Shown here: piece after piece, positions 45,775 to 58,408 of the stretch | Position numbering within the stretch: position 1 is the stretch's first letter | Layout of the letters: each line of letters opens with the position of its first letter | Position numbers and translations under genes: made by a program | Notes under the pieces: model-generated | What the model was told of the DNA's origin: nothing | The model's input: the letters and a program-made list of their open reading frames with translations, nothing else | The model's database searches: none | Assembly: GCA_029718625.1 (NCBI GenBank) | Contig: CM056377.1 | Coordinates: 104,978,585 to 105,042,584, forward strand | Direction of reading: 5' to 3' | From: Synaphobranchus kaupii | Lineage: Eukaryota; Chordata; Actinopteri; Anguilliformes; Synaphobranchidae | DNA: 64,000 nucleotides

Positions 45775-47366
45775 GAGAAAAGAAAACACTTGAATATGCA
45801 TGTAGGGAAAATACTGCTAATTTGTATCTAATAAGGACAATGTAAAGGTCAGATTTGTATCAAGAAGTCCATTTGCAGCTTACATCAGGGTTGTGATTTT
45901 GTGGTAAAACAGAGTTGAAAGACAAACAGGAATTCTATTTGAGCATCTTAAAAGCAATCACACAGGGTACAGTTATTCCCAGGTTGTACAAGGTTGGCAG
46001 AATACTCTCTGTTGCGTTTCAGTGAGTTCATGCACTCCTCACAATGCATTTCCGCTGAGACTGATTTATACAGCCAGACAGGAACTTCTAGCCAGATACC
46101 GCCATTTTATATTTCCCTTTCTGAAATGAGACTGAAAACAAACCGTATGAGATGCTGAAGATACTAAGCACCTCACTGAACAATTTGCATGTCATACACA
46201 CATCTGATATATGTATCACCCATTCTTCAGAATTGGGACAAAATCTTATTTTTTTTGTTGTTATTTTTTTACTCTTCAAGTATGCTGGAAAATATATTTT
46301 GATAGATCAAAGTTGTGGCTATTAAATCAGGTAGTGGGGCCATCTCCCAGTGATTAAATGTTTTCTTCATGGCACCTTTTATTTGCTATTGTTGTTTTAC
46401 ACAACTTTCAAGGGCCAACATTTTCATAAAAACAATATTTTAAAACAAAGATGATTATAAGAGTAAAATTTCTTTGTTATCAGTAGGAATTTTACATTTT
46501 GTAATTGTTTGAAATTGTTAATTCTTGTGTGGGACAAGGGTGTTTCCAGGCACTGGGCAGGTATAGAAGGTAAAAAAAAAGAAATTATTCCAAAAAATGA
46601 AATTCATTATATTTATTCATACATAAAACACTTACATGTAAATGCTCAAGGGGCATGGAATGATCCATGGCGACCGGGATCATGGGAGTGTTTGTGGAAT
46701 TTCCAGCTGTTCTCGTATAGAGACCTTTTCTCATTATAACGACATATCCACGTTTCTTGTTATAAAATTTTTTTAAAAATCCCTGTTATAATGACATACT
46801 GAGCTGAAAAATATGTTCTCACTGTGGCAGCAACGTGCTGCTGTAGATCAGAAAAATGTCTGAGTAGTAATTTTGTTCCCCTAAAATATAGGGGTAAAAA
46901 TAATTTCCACCCCTGTTTCCAGTACTTAATGCACCCTGCCTTTGCAAAGCTAACTAGTGAATGCTTTATAAGTAGGCCAGTTTGTTTCATCAGTTCACAG
47001 AGATTTAAACTTGCATTACAATCAATATCCTCATGGAATCTCCATAGACACTTTATTAACACAGTTGGATCACCAGACCAATCATACAACTTAGAGCACT
47101 GGACCTCCAACTGCCACCAGAACAGATTTTACCTGTCGTGGCGAAGAATCGGCTAGCGTCTGGAATTCTACAAGAAGCACGTGACACCGTCAGTCATTTC
47201 ACACCTTGTTGATGGAGATGGAAAATGCTCTCTCAGACGTGCATGTCCTTTACTCAAAATGTGATTGAATGCTTTTTACAAAATGTTTTTCCTGTACAAG
47301 AAGAAAATAAGTATGTAGATTTTTACAAGAAAATAGGGGACAAACAACTTAAATAATGCAAACATT

Positions 47367-47577
47367 GTGCGGCACTGTAGTATAATGGTTAAGGAACAGA
47401 ACTTGTAACCGAAAGGTTGCAGGTTCAATTCCCAGGTAGGACACTGCTGTTGTACCCTTGAGCAAGGTACTTCACCTCAATTGCTTCCATATATATCCAG
47501 CTGTATTAATTGGATAAGTGTAAGTCGCTCTGGATAAGAGCGTCTGCTAAATGCCTGTAATGTAATGTAATGTAATT
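47367..47577 (+). mobile_element. tRNA-derived SINE with V-SINE-like 3' domain
   Basis: The head keeps RNA polymerase III promoter boxes: an A box-like TAGTATAATGGTTAAG and a B box GGTTCAATTCC. A conserved middle follows (TTGAGCAAGGTACTTCACCT). The tail GTCGCTCTGGATAAGAGCG then CTGCTAAATGCC is the widespread teleost SINE 3' domain shared with L2-type LINEs. It ends in TGTAA repeats instead of poly-A, as expected when L2-type machinery copies it. It is a retroposed copy, not a functional tRNA gene. Confidence 0.88.
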
Positions 47578-48320
47578 GTAAAGCTAGTATTTGACAGTGA
47601 CAGAGCTATGTTCCATCACATGAAAAATAAAACAAAAATGTCAAGTTGGGACTGTCTTGACAGAATCTTCATGCTGCCAAATTCTAAATTTAAAACAATT
47701 AACATAGCTGACTAGCTATGCAAATATGTTTTCATTGATGTACAGAAAATATAATTGTTACTATAAAATACACCTACACTGTCTGGTTTAAATAAGGAAT
47801 ACAATTATATTTTAATGTTATAACTGATTAATTTTAGAATACTTTATTGGCTGTAGCAAAGCTAATTGCTTTTGTCATGCCTAATGGGAAAGTGAATGTG
47901 TTTATGAGCTGTGGACACTATACTCAACTGCTGCCTTCTGTCATCGCATCTTAAATGTCAGTGTTGGTCAAGGGCAGGCTGTTGGGAGCTTGGTGCTTTG
48001 AAACGTAGCAATGTTTGGATGTTGGTAATTGTCAAAGACATGTAATTATTCATCATTAAAAACAAATGACTGGGCCTACGGAACCCATGATGCCTGGCAC
48101 AAGCAATGAAGATGCAGCATTTCAGCCTTATAAACTGAAGTTGACAGACAGATACCCTTTTGTTAAAGTCTTTACTCTGTTTTCTATAGAATAGAAAGTG
48201 CTTGCTGTCCTGATTTTTAAAAAATATGTATTTAACTTATTGTGGTTGTGGTCTATCAAGTGTATAGTGTAAGATATAACCATTTTAATGTTCCTCTGAC
48301 ATTTCTTTCGATCTCTCCAG
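47578..48320. other. AT-rich stretch, probably intron 5' of the candidate exon
   Basis: No coding signal. The last 30 bases (TTCCTCTGACATTTC... to ...TCTCTCCAG) form a good polypyrimidine tract and splice acceptor. Confidence 0.4.
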
Positions 48321-48429
48321 CAAATTCTTGACAGAAGTTAGCATAACAACCTATTTACCACACTCCAGATCTGAACTTGGATCAGTGGTGCACCATAAGA
48401 CACTGAGGAAATCATATGAGCATGAGTGG
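48321..48429 (+). CDS. Candidate internal exon of an unidentified host gene
   Basis: A 109-base segment is flanked by a strong acceptor (TTTCTTTCGATCTCTCCAG) and a consensus donor (GTGAGT at 48430). Only one forward frame is open: one base then 36 codons, giving acceptor phase 2 and donor phase 0. The peptide starts KFLTEVSITTYLPHSR and ends KTLRKSYEHEW; its composition looks like ordinary soluble protein and not repeat-derived. I do not recognise the family. With 36 codons an open frame by chance is quite possible, so the splice signals carry most of the weight. If real, the surrounding AT-rich DNA would be large introns. Confidence 0.4.
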
Positions 48430-48435
48430 GTGAGT

Positions 48436-51400
48436 GATGCACCATGCACAAACTTGATACATGTTTTTGGCTACGGACTGTACTTTTCTGTGACGCAATT
48501 GTAAATATTTGCTAAATTATTTTCTAATGTGGAATACACTTCTTTAACTACTTTCAAGAAGGAAAGAAAAATCCCTCCAAGGCACCATCAGACAAGCTTG
48601 GTCTTATATAGAATACATATAACTTTAAACTGGCCAGCATGGACTGCCCCAGAGGGGCCTCTTCGAGCTGCAATTAACAATAAGCCCGCACTCTTTGTTT
48701 ATTTTTTATCGCTAGCAATCAGCTTGTGTTGATTTATTGACATCTGCACACAATACCACCCAATTGCTATCTTATGCAATCTGAAAACCAACATTCTCAA
48801 CCAGAATGTTTACAAACCCCGGCAGTAGCTCTTTTTTGCTTCACTTGGCATTGATTTACATTTTCTCAGAGTTGCAAAATGAGCAAATTTAAGAGATGAC
48901 TCTAAATTGTGGGCATTCATTTATGCAAGGACTGCATGTTCCACTGTGCATATGAAAAAAATAAGTATATCCCAATGGAATTTATTTGATTAGTGATATA
49001 GATAAGGGCTCATTAACAGAGTAAGAACAATTTGTCAAAATATGGGGTACCTGATTATATAACTTTTTGAGAGTTAAGGTCCTTGTTTATCAAACTTAAG
49101 CTTATTTGAGTTTATGGAGACAAAATGAAGAATTGTCCAAGGCCATGTCATTTATATTTTCACATTGTATTTCTGTGAATATAAGGAATTATGCATTCTT
49201 GTATATGAATATAAAGCCAACTCTATTCCATCTCTATGTTGGTTGGGTAACAATTCTAGACATAATAAACTACATGTCATTGTTTAACTTTGTAGACATC
49301 ATAACCACAAGAGATATGTATTGCAAGCAAGGGTGTAGGTTTGGTCTGAAAGTTGGTAGGGCCAAATATTGGGGGTATAACACTCCTTCAGAGAATATAT
49401 ATGAGAATCACACACTTATCTCCATGCAAAAATAATTTATATTTTTAATTTTTTAATAACACTCCAGCACAAAATAAGCAAAAGTCTATACACATACCTC
49501 AGGCTCAGCACCTAGCATGTAGAATAAAAGCTGGTTGGGTCCAGAGAACGAGCAGTGAACGAAACAAAAACACGACATCTTTTCTTTACATATTAAATTA
49601 ATGTTCAATTCACAACACTAAAGCCAAGACTTCTGCTTTTCAAGCCTTTGCACAGGGTAAATACATCAGTAGCAGGCTATGGCAGATTTGTGTAACTGAA
49701 TAGCTAGCTTGACCATAAAGGAACAATAAAGCTAGCTCTTAATGTATGTTCACAGTTTGCTGTATCTTACTAGTGCTTTCAAAACAAAGTGTAAACAAAA
49801 ATTGTGAATTCAACAGCCAGCTACACAACAATACACAAATCACATGTCTCTCAAGCACACTCACAGCTAAAATATCCACACAGTTTCTGGGTTACTGTCA
49901 GTTGACTCCCACTGCCATTCCATAAATATTACATATTGTAGCACATCGCATAGTAGCTAAGTCAATCTCTACATGACAAAACAATTATCAATTAACCGAT
50001 CCTGTACGGCGACATTGTAATTAATTACCAAATGTCTTACACACACTTAGAAGGCTGCAAACATGGCCTCGTGCTCTCGTGTGTTGCTTTTAAATCTCCC
50101 GAAGAGTGGTTGAATGTCCAATCTGTTTAGAATGTAACATTGCACATGTAAGATAGACAGTTGTGGCTTCTTTGACTTCTGCAGCCAGATATTTAGCCGA
50201 CAAAGGGGAAAAAAAGATCTCTCCGATGAACTAACTTCTCCACTTCTTTGAATGCTCTGATAGCAGAGCACTGATTGGTGTTTTACTGAGCATAGCTAAT
50301 ACTCAATTTTAGCCAACAAACCCCCCAATTACAAACAGGTTGTCATTACCATCATGTAGCCTGTTAGCTCTTTGGCGAGAACATGCGAGGGACAGTTTTA
50401 TTGAATCTTCTCTAAATGTTGGTTGGGATATTTCAGCATTTCTGAAAGTTGGTTGGGTAGAATTGGTAGAATCATGCAACCAACAACAAAACATAACAAA
50501 TACAATGGTCAGTGCTGTTGGTACAAATACAATGGTAATTTTGCCACCAAGGCTCCATAATAGAAATACCACTTAAAGACCAATTAAAATGTGTTACAGG
50601 TGAGCAAAATGCACCAGGACCAGTCTTTCAGTCACTTCCTAAAAGGGTTTAGTCTGGTGCTGGACAGCTTCATGACTGACTGCATTGCCGTAGACAAGCT
50701 GATGTCAAAATTTCCTGCTGTGCACAGCAATGGATATAGTAACAGACATATCCCTGTCTGTGGAGTGACAATGGACTTGTGTGCAAGATTCTTCATATGT
50801 CTACCTCTCACTTGAAATGTCTCCTTCCAATACTGACAGGAAGAAGCAGACAGCAGCATTGCCGAATCCTGATCAGATTACTGGATGCTTTCACATATGC
50901 TCCTCTGGAACACTCCAGAAATTGGTGTGACTGAACTGTTTTTTCTGAATTGGTTGTGCACGAACATGGTGCACACGGTGGATCATACAAGTATGGCACG
51001 GTTCCAAAGATGAACCCCAGATCTGGCTCAAATTTTGCTGACTGGCAAATTTTGCTGACTGGAGTGAAGACTGCAAGGAGAGTAGAAAATGAGAATAAGA
51101 AGTATTTGTGTACTGTTTGACCGTATTATAAGCATGAAATTCTAAAAAATGACTTGCAGGGGAAAAAAACTTTTCTAAAACTGAGAAAGTGCAGTGACAC
51201 GTATGCCTCCTCATTGTACCCACTTCAACTTGTTCATCTGTGTTGGGAAGATATTCAAGTAGGCACATAGCTTAAAGGACTACATTTTAATATCACCTAT
51301 CACCTCTTGATCTCAAAGCAACTTGAGATCAGTGAAGGGGGGGTCACATCAATCACTATCACATTAATGGTGCATTCATCTGGGAGTCTGGGTACTCACC

Positions 51401-54400
51401 TGGCCAATTCTGTGCACCTCCTAAACATGACTTGATGTGAAATTACTTTTCCAAACAGATATGACATATTAATTTAAAAGTTTTCCATTCAGAAAAATTG
51501 TAAGCCCAAATAGTAAAAAAACAGAACTGAATTTCTATAAATCCAATGCAGTAAATTGGTCCCTTTGCTCCCATTACTAGGCAACTACTAACCTTGCAAT
51601 GAACTATTTGAAAGTTATAAATAAACCTACATAAATTATAGTGTTGTTGTGCAAAGTGTTCAATGAAGGATAGATAAAACTAAACTATTCAGAAATATAA
51701 ATTCCTGTAAGCCAAGCACCACATTGCTTACTATGAAATTCACTGTATAAATAAATGTTATTAAGTGGTGAGCAAGATGGTGGGATATGGAATGGTAGTC
51801 AATGTGTAAATGTAGCCAAAACATCTACTGGTACCATTACAAGGGAAGTGATACTCCTCACAGCCTTTCTAATGCACACTGACCGACCACTAGCTTGCAT
51901 ATTCCCTTCCTGCTGTCGGGGAAGTGAGGATTTAGTAAAATGTGTATTTCCTGAATCCAGCAGTTTTAAGAGCCAACGCCCTCGTTTAATGTTCAGGACT
52001 CTGAATGCCGAGCACAAGTGGCATCAACGGTTAAAACTCCTCACTTATTCAACACTTCAAATTTATTTATTTGATTTAATTTGTTAATGATTATCAAAGA
52101 TATCAATTATCAGTTAAATCCCCAAATTAATTCATAGGCAGAGCAGCCTGTTGGATCAACCTTTATGAAAATGTACAACTCACAACCAGATTAAAATTAA
52201 GGGATTTATTAAGTTCCAACAAGTATTCAACGCCTTAACTAATGATGTAGGTTCAACTACCTTAACAAACAGTGAATGCTACAGACATGGACAAGTTACA
52301 GTCACAAAAGGAATTCATGAAAGACAATACCAGACCACAGCTTGTTTCTCCCAAGGTAATCCACAGAATGCGTCAACACCAAAGTCCAAGAACCAACAGA
52401 CAGAAGAATATTCAAAAAGTCCAGCGATGAAATGTAAAATTCCAGACACTGCAAACACCACCCAGATATAAGACTAGATGCCGACTGCAAACCTTCTTTC
52501 TTTCGGCCCCCAGTTACCTGCTAACAACAAAAACAACTGTCCAAATGGTTCACCAACCATCTTTAAAACAATTAGTCCATGCCCAGTTTAATAGTCCCGT
52601 TGTGATCTGCTGGCCAGCAGATATATGGACACACTGACGTATGTCCCACAATGATCCGGTGTGGTGCGGAGACAAGTCTCCACATGTCCACACTCTTTTG
52701 TGTCGCTGCTGTTATGACACCCTGGTTCAGTCTCTTCCTTCTCCAGTGTCAGGGAATCTAGACTGGTAAGGGACAAGAGGTTCCCTGGACTTTGGGTAAC
52801 ATGCAGTGCTTTTTCCCTTGAATGTTGCTTGCTTGAGTGAAAGGCAACCTACTCCCAACAGTGTCCCTACCAGTTCTACATGCAGTGCGGGGGCTCTGTC
52901 TCCTGTGACAGGAAGCTGGACGATCCACAGGTGGCAAAGTGCGGTCAGGACCTCTCTTCTGATGGGCGGGGAAGCACCTCTTTCCCTGTCGGAATCCATT
53001 TTGGCTCCTTTAGCCTGGGTTCAGTTGGGTGGATTGCTGACGGCAGTTGCTTAGGCTAGCTTCCCGCGGCAGGATGTGGGACCGGTTGCACTTGTGTCCG
53101 TGGGTGTCCTTCAGGGAATGGCAGGAGAAGACTGTGGGAGTTGAGGGCTTAGGCCTTCTCACTCACAGCAACATGTGAAAAGGGGAACACTGCACTTAGC
53201 ACTTAGTCTATTCAGGGGAACCTTACGGACAGGGTTTACCGTCCACGGAATTGCCAGTCCAAATAATCACACGAATAAGGCAGACTTGTCCATAAGTGTC
53301 CAGGAACAGCATTTGAGGGGGCACCTACACTATAGAAAAGGGACTTAAAAACAACATGGGCATGCTATTAGGTTAAAAGGTGGTGGTAGAGATGTGGGGG
53401 TTATCTCTTTCTTAAATATCACTTTTTTGCTATTCCTAACATTCACACAGGACTCCCATTGCAAAAATATTTTTTTGCTAAATACAGCAATGTTTCAGCT
53501 AGAAAAACAATTTATGACTGTTTTAACAGTATTTCAATAACTTCATTGACAATAAATTGCTAAATTAAAGAATATGATTCAATTACTAAAGAGAATTAAC
53601 CTCAGTCAGCATAGACGTCAACTCCTTCAGATAAAATAGTTGGCATCTTACGGTATTGAGGAAATGTTACATTCTCTCATTTCACGGCATAGCAGTAGTG
53701 AGCAGCCATTTTATTTTTCTCAGCTGCTACGAGATCTCTTTTAATCTGATTGATCACTGGCCTGATTGCTCAGTTGGCTGTCAGCTGATTAGATCATCAG
53801 TTATACAGAGATGAGAACACAGTTTGTAGTTATGGTGGATCTGCATGTTGTCATGCTGTATTGACTTCAAAAATAACTGAATCCTCAATGGTCTGGTTTA
53901 TACCAACACCACCAGTTTTAGCTGGGTATCATTCTCTACAAGTTCCCAGATGAAACTACTGTTAGAACTGGACTTATGATATGAGATGCCTTCCTAATAC
54001 ACATTTCAAGTAAAATGAAAAGATTAGGTGAGCATGCATTTTAGATACATGCACAGTGTGTGGTCACAACTACAGTGAAACAGCCTGCATATGACTCGGC
54101 TTCTTTTTAATGAGATTTACTCAATAGCAAAAGAGACAATGCAATTATTGAAATTGTCTGTGAAACATCCTTTGCAATCCTCTTTCTGTGGAAGGTAACC
54201 TAATTATCCAGAACAGAAATGACAGAATGGACAGAACAGTTTTACATAATGCAACTTGCAATACATTAAAAAATCACAAATCAATCATTTAGAAAACAGC
54301 CACATCTGTGTCATGAGGGGTCATGTCTGTCTGGATAAAATATGAGAGGATGGAGTTGCATGAAACAATTATGTTTGCCACAAAAGGGGAAATACTTTGA

Positions 54401-55672
54401 GATAATAAGGACCAGGGTGTCAAGGACAAATGAGCAGCACAGCAGAACAGAGGACATAATTATTACAGTGTCTTCTCTGTGGAAAGGAAAGGGGAAAACA
54501 CATTCAAAATGACTGCTTACAAGATCTGAGGGTGAGCCTTAGTCATGTGGCTCTGAGTCCAATCATTGTGCTCTTCTTATACAATATTGAGTATGAATGA
54601 AAACAGGCTATAAACATGAACCACTCAAGAATGATTTAAGTCAAACTGCTTTGAACCAGTGAGTTGGACGTTTGTGGCACAGTTAGAAAAAACGAGTCTG
54701 TTAGTGTGGAGTCCGGTGTGGTTTCTTTGCTTGTAAATACCAGAGGCAAAGAAGACAAATATTTATGACCGTTTTGAGACCATTCCTCAAAGTTATTATT
54801 TTTTTCTTGCTGAAAAATAGTCATGCTCAATGTAAACCTTTCAATAAAGTGCAATAATTTTAAAGTAATTAACTTTTTTCAAACTTCTGAAGTCGTGAAA
54901 CTAATGACAATGCATTGAGAGGCTCAGTATACCAAGCAGTCTTTATACAATAGCACCTGCTGTAAGATTATTTGAATCCATACATTCTGGGGAAATATAA
55001 AAAAACATGATATTTAAATCTATCTGACATATAAAGTGAAAGCTCTGAAATTCTTTGTAGAGTATAAATCACAATACTATCAATGTTTTAAAAATGGTAA
55101 GCGTCTCATTCCATGTTACAAATGGGGAATGGAAAACAACATTTGCTCATTTGAAAATAGTCAATGAAAAGCCGTAGAACATATCCACCAGCAATCTATT
55201 GAGCATGTAGATTTCTCATTTGATTCATAAATTGGTTTCAAGGTAATGTCACCACCTTCAACGATTATATCAGAATGTTCAATACATATGTTTAGGAAAT
55301 GTCATGAAGGGAGAGCTTTATGATTTTCTTAGCGATAATGGTCAAATTGACCACTGTAGCATTCCGAGTGTTATGCTAATTACTTTCACTATTACTGTAA
55401 GTACCTTGCAAACACCAAGTTTTAAAAATTCATGTTAGCTAGGAGTACAGATCATCTACCAACATAAAAAACATTAGTAGATCTAACATGTACAATAATC
55501 CATTAAAAAAATATGACTAAGACATTTGTAGCCTATTTCTTATCATTAAATGGAAAATTACTGAATCCAGGCCTACTTGGTTCTTTGAAGTACTGTATGT
55601 GTGTTTGCATATGTATATGTGTCTCTGTAGATTTAATCTCATCTGGTTTATAAATTTGTATACATTATCTGA
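48436..55672. other. Long noncoding stretch
   Basis: No convincing gene or bounded transposon. Noted: GTTGGTTGGG words near 49231, 50418 and 50448, and a near-identical TCTGAAAGTTGGT(A/T)GGG at 49346 and 50441; an open frame of 74 codons at 50591-50815 with no known motif; and GC-richer DNA at 52590-53180 with no recognisable coding. The five bases 55673-55677 (TAATG) are the left target duplication of the solo LTR. Confidence 0.4.
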
Positions 55673-56569
55673 TAATGTGTGACGTCCCGTTCCCATCCAG
55701 TCCGTATTTCCTGTTTTGCCATGTCCCTCCGTGTCTTGTTGGATTCCTTTGTCCGTGTTTTCCCCTCTGCTGCAGGCTGGGCGTTTCCCCTCTGTTTCGC
55801 TCTCTTGATTTCCCACTTTAGTTTCCGCCTATCGCCTTCCCCTCTCGTTGCTTGCATTCCTCACCTGTGTAATTAGCAAGCACTCCCGGTTACATTCCTC
55901 ACGTGTGCTTTATTGGTTCCAATTTCACTCCCCTATTTAACCCACCTGCTGTCTCCCCTCCTTTGTCGGTTCATTACTTGTGTTACCCTTCAGACCCTGT
56001 TTGCTGCTCTTTAACTAACTTACCTTGTTCGTTGTATGGTCTCCACGTTTCTGGTCCTGTAAATCTAAGCGTTTGGTTGTGGGTTTATTTCCTCACAGCT
56101 TTCGTTTTACCTGTCTTCCAGTTCGGTATTTATCCAGCCCGAACAATTTACTGCCTTGCATGCCTCTAACCTGTCTCCCTCTAATCACCAGCTGTTCCAG
56201 CTTCTACCAGTCTGTAGCTAGTGTAATCCCTGTGTGTGTTACGGTACCTCCAACTCCAGCTCGAGTTGCGTCCGCAGTTGGCTGCACAGCTTCGTAATCC
56301 TGCAGTGGTTCCTGTCCGGCCGTGGCTACCTCCAGTGCTGCGGTTACGGTTCCAGGTTCCTCAGCAAACCCAGCTACCCCAACTGGACCTACCTGAGCTC
56401 CGTCACACAGCTCTTCCCTGCCGGGGTCTGCCGGCTACCTGTCATTACGTTCAGTCCTGTACCCGTTAATACCTCCCGGTCCAACTCCAATCCAGTTCCT
56501 TTTCTAACTCACATTCTGTTTTCTGTCCTGTTCCTGAGTGGGCCTCCCGTTCCAGTTCCAGTCCAGTCC

Positions 56570-56880
56570 CGGGGTGAAGTTCACCGCTTGTAAAGGTCCA
56601 GTTCCGGCTTGGAACAATTACCGTTCCAAGTATCCAGTTCCTGAGTGGACCTCCCGGTCCAGTTCCAGTCCAGTCTCGGTGTGAAGTTCACCGCTTGTAA
56701 AAGTCCAGTTCCGGCTTGGAACAAATTACCGTTCCAAGTATCCAGTTCCTGAGTGGACCTCCCGGTCCAGTTCCAGTCCAGTCTCGGTGTGAAGTTCACC
56801 GCTTGTAAAAGTCCAGTTCCGGCTTGGAACAGATTTGCCGTTCCAGTGACGCTGTCCTTGAGTGGACCTCCCGGTCCAGT
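56570..56880 (+). repeat. LTR minisatellite, ~110-bp units (three)
   Basis: Each unit carries TTCCGGCTTGGAACA, GAGTGGACCTCCCGG and a block 'gtgaagttcaccgcttgtaaa' that is absent from the arrays in the other LTRs. Confidence 0.85.
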
Positions 56881-56993
56881 ACAGTCCAGTTCCGGCTTGG
56901 AACACGTTCCTGAGTTCAAGTCCAGCTCCGGCTTGGAGCAGTCCGTATCGGACGCCTGTGTTCCTGTGTGATACCGTGTTTTCCTTTCTGTAC

Positions 56994-57022
56994 AGCTTTG
57001 GGACTACCCCAAAGCTTAATAA
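56994..57022 (+). terminator. Perfect hairpin plus AATAAA in solo LTR
   Basis: AGCTTTGGG and CCCAAAGCT pair over 9 bases with a 5-base loop (ACTAC), followed at once by a TTAATAAA signal. This is the best-paired version of the hairpin seen in all LTRs of the window. Confidence 0.7.
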
Positions 57023-57393
57023 ATATTCTTTCCTTTGAATCTGCCTCCTTAGTCGTGCATTTAGGTCCAACCTCCCCCAGGATCGTAACATAATGTATAT
57101 AAATTTAGATTATCATCATCAGTTACTTGTAACAAAGAAATGATACCTCAACAAAAAATGCCAAGTTACTCGCGCATACAAAGCACTGTCTATAATAAAA
57201 CTAGCAAAATCTAGGCCTGCCATTAAAAGTATTGATATCAAAATGAGGGAAATAAACAAAACTGGCTATCACAAATTAACCCCTTCGCACAGACCCCCTA
57301 GAGGCCATGGCGCCGGTGCCAAGATTTTAATTATATTAATTAAAGATATTAATTTCTCCTGCAACCAAACTATGAGTGGAAACAACACACTCC

Positions 57394-58408
57394 GGGGTTG
57401 ATTTACTAAAGATTTGCATGTACAATAACATGTGTTGAACAATAAATTACAGCTGAGCGTAACAGAATCTTTTACGCAAAAAACGTAGAATGTACATTCG
57501 CTCGTACATTTCCAGTTATTTTCGCAAGTTTTTACTAATTTACTAACTCGTCAGCATGGCAAGAGAAAATCCTCACCTGCTTACATGGATTTTGGGAGTG
57601 AGCCAGAAGATACCATAATTACCAAGATAACATGGCATTGATTCTGGCTCTTTGAGAGAAGGTTTCAACCAATCTTCCCAGTGATGAGTACATATATTGT
57701 TTGAAATACAGCAGACAAACATAGCTACAGAACTGTATAGCAGTCAGATATAAAAAAAACAGAATATTGGAAATCCCTGATAGTGTAGAGAGCTCAAGTT
57801 TGGCTTGGTGGTCCTATTTTAATTATCTGTCTTTTGCGGCTTTTGACTAAGCCAAACTTCACACTTAAAACCTAGTTTTTTGTTATTAATTCCCAGGGTT
57901 TTTTCTCTGGGAGGTGTCCATTTCTTTAAAAAACTACTGTTACACATCCACTTGAACGTTTAATAAACATAACTGAAGATTACTGCCAATAAACACATCC
58001 ACTAGAAAATGTATAGCTACACGCTGCTAGAAAGTTCAATCAATGTGCCTCGAGAGCACCCTAAGAGACCAGAATAAGACCAAATAACATTAGAAATGTC
58101 ACAGCTCCTTCAGTAGCATTGTGGGTATGAGGTCAAGAAGACTGGTGGATGACTTGGAAAAAGAAAACTAAGCTAATTTGGTGACTCGCCGTGTGCTAAA
58201 GTGAGAGCGAAGCCGCTGTTGGGGGGTGTGTCCTGTATATTCAATTTTACTGCAGCGGAATGCAATTTTGGGCTAAGTGTACAGTGCGATTCACACTTGC
58301 ACCACAGCGTATGGCGAGTTGCTAATTTCGGGGCTTTCCCCAATGCTAGTATGAACCTATTCAAATGCCAATCAACCATTTTTGTGGATCATATGAAATA
58401 AATCCCCC
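57394..58408. mobile_element. Possible nested Harbinger-like non-autonomous element
   Basis: The left end GGGGTTGATTTACTAAAG is loosely mirrored by the right end, whose reverse complement is GGGGGATTTATTTCATATG. Similar GGGG..GATTTACTAA ends occur in fish Harbinger-type MITEs. The target duplication is unclear and the match is weak. Confidence 0.3.

Larger units (their letters stand above)
43141..47366. other. AT-rich noncoding stretch with microsatellites
   Basis: No gene recognised. A poly-T run lies at 43785-43799, an (AC)n at 44134-44159 and a long (TA)n at 45708-45772. Short open frames have no known motif. Confidence 0.4.
55678..57090 (+). mobile_element. Solo LTR of the chromovirus family (1413 bp)
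   Basis: Starts TGTGACGTCCCGTTCCC and ends GGATCGTAACA, with a perfect 5-bp target duplication TAATG at 55673-55677 and 57091-57095. No internal sequence is attached, so it is the product of recombination between two LTRs. It shares the overall LTR layout, including a TATTTAA box near 55935, a minisatellite (56570-56880), a hairpin (56994-57016) and AATAAA. It lacks the GCCAGTTCG start motif of the other two LTR types, so it belongs to a third, diverged subfamily. Confidence 0.93.

Noticed and set aside
47380..47440. tRNA gene
   Set aside because: Pol III boxes are present, but they belong to the head of a SINE with a V-SINE-like tail and TGTAA end repeats.
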